From NCBI GenBank assembly GCA_016844545.1, contig JAENJC010000016.1:1-15652 (forward strand): a DNA stretch of 15,652 nucleotides, given 5' to 3'. This document shows, piece by piece, positions 15,483 through 15,652 of the stretch. The first letter of the stretch is position 1. Each line of letters starts with the position of its first letter. The stretch comes from Deltaproteobacteria bacterium. GTDB lineage: Bacteria > Desulfobacterota > JAENJC01. The position numbers and the translations under genes are program-made. The notes under the pieces are model-generated. The model was given only the letters and a program-made list of their open reading frames with translations, did no database searches and had not been told where the DNA came from.

Positions 15483-15511
15483 ATATTAAATCTTGGAATG
15501 GACTGTGTCAA
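15483..15511 (-). promoter_or_regulatory. Predicted promoter of the antitoxin-toxin operon
   Basis: On the minus strand TTGACA (15511-15506) and TAATAT (15488-15483) are separated by 17 bases. Initiation near 15476 gives a short leader to the antitoxin start at 15460. Confidence 0.6.
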
Positions 15512-15546
15512 GATAAATAGCGGGGCGGCGGGGTATCTTCTAAGAA

Positions 15547-15631
15547 CGCCTTTCGGCGAAGAGCGGGAGCAGTCATAAACTGGAAAACTCATCGAAACTA
15601 AACCTAGGGGCAACCCCCGTATTAGTGGTCC
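15547..15631. other. Right-edge non-coding stretch with short hairpins
   Basis: The last ~140 bases hold no gene I can support. They contain CGCC-TTTC-GGCG (15547-15558; on the minus strand a CGCC stem with a GAAA tetraloop), GGGG-CAA-CCCC (15607-15617), and the near-palindrome AGTGGTCCACT (about 15624-15634). This may be the edge of a repeat or mobile element cut by the window, or the upstream part of another gene; the sequence does not decide. Confidence 0.3.
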
Positions 15632-15652
15632 ACTCTCCTTTCATTTAGCGTC

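Noticed and set aside
15461..15613. N-terminal extension of the antitoxin (125-residue reading)
   Set aside because: It would be translated from sequence containing the promoter; the AGAGGAGG site places the start at 15460.

Overview
The window (15.65 kb) looks like chromosome from an anaerobic, Gram-negative-type bacterium. Evidence for this is MurJ, an rpsF-rpsR-DUF2232-rplI-dnaB housekeeping block, glucose-6-phosphate isomerase and a mercury-methylation (hgcAB) locus. Nitrospirota or Desulfobacterota-like lineages would fit, but no rRNA or other decisive marker is present, so that placement is only inference. Two genes carry frame breaks (dnaB and a TPR metallopeptidase gene), so assembly or sequencing errors, for example in a metagenome-derived contig, are a real possibility.

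Layout. (1) 1-244, minus: 5' end of murJ. (2) 459-1217, plus: surE, divergent from murJ behind a good sigma70-type promoter. (3) 1253-4770, plus: promoter, a structured leader able to cover the rpsF ribosome binding site, then rpsF (bS6), rpsR (bS18), a DUF2232 membrane protein, rplI (bL9) and dnaB. The dnaB reading frame is broken by an apparent internal deletion. (4) 4771-4920: a short spacer with inverted-repeat material. (5) 6766-4921, minus: a three-gene operon behind a perfect-consensus TTGACA-17-TATAAT promoter. It encodes an AbrB-type HgcAB-associated protein (HgcC), HgcA (corrinoid membrane protein with an intact NVWCAAGK cap-helix motif) and HgcB (2x[4Fe-4S] ferredoxin with a C-terminal Cys-Cys). 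This is the gene pair required for methylating inorganic mercury. (6) 6864-8315, plus: pgi, divergent from the hgc operon.

(7) 8371-14834, plus: an accessory, defence-like operon of four tightly packed genes. They encode a TPR protein with an HELEH metallopeptidase motif (frame broken at a C-run), a MazG-like/dCTPase-like nucleotide pyrophosphohydrolase, a McrB-like AAA+ protein with an EVE-like N-terminus, and a DUF2357 protein with a PD-(D/E)XK-type nuclease core (McrC-like partner). The last two are a type IV (McrBC-like) restriction pair. A dCTPase-like enzyme and a peptidase in the same transcription unit make it an unusual composite. (8) 15511-14820, minus: a DUF104/AF2212-like antitoxin and a VapC-type PIN toxin, with ATGA stop-start overlap and their own promoter, convergent with and overlapping the end of the DUF2357 gene.

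Functionally, the left half is core replication/translation, the middle is hgcCAB plus central carbon metabolism, and the right third is a defence/toxin-antitoxin island. The most notable points are the hgc operon with cysteine pairs in all three proteins, the four-gene McrBC/MazG/peptidase operon, and the lesion in dnaB.
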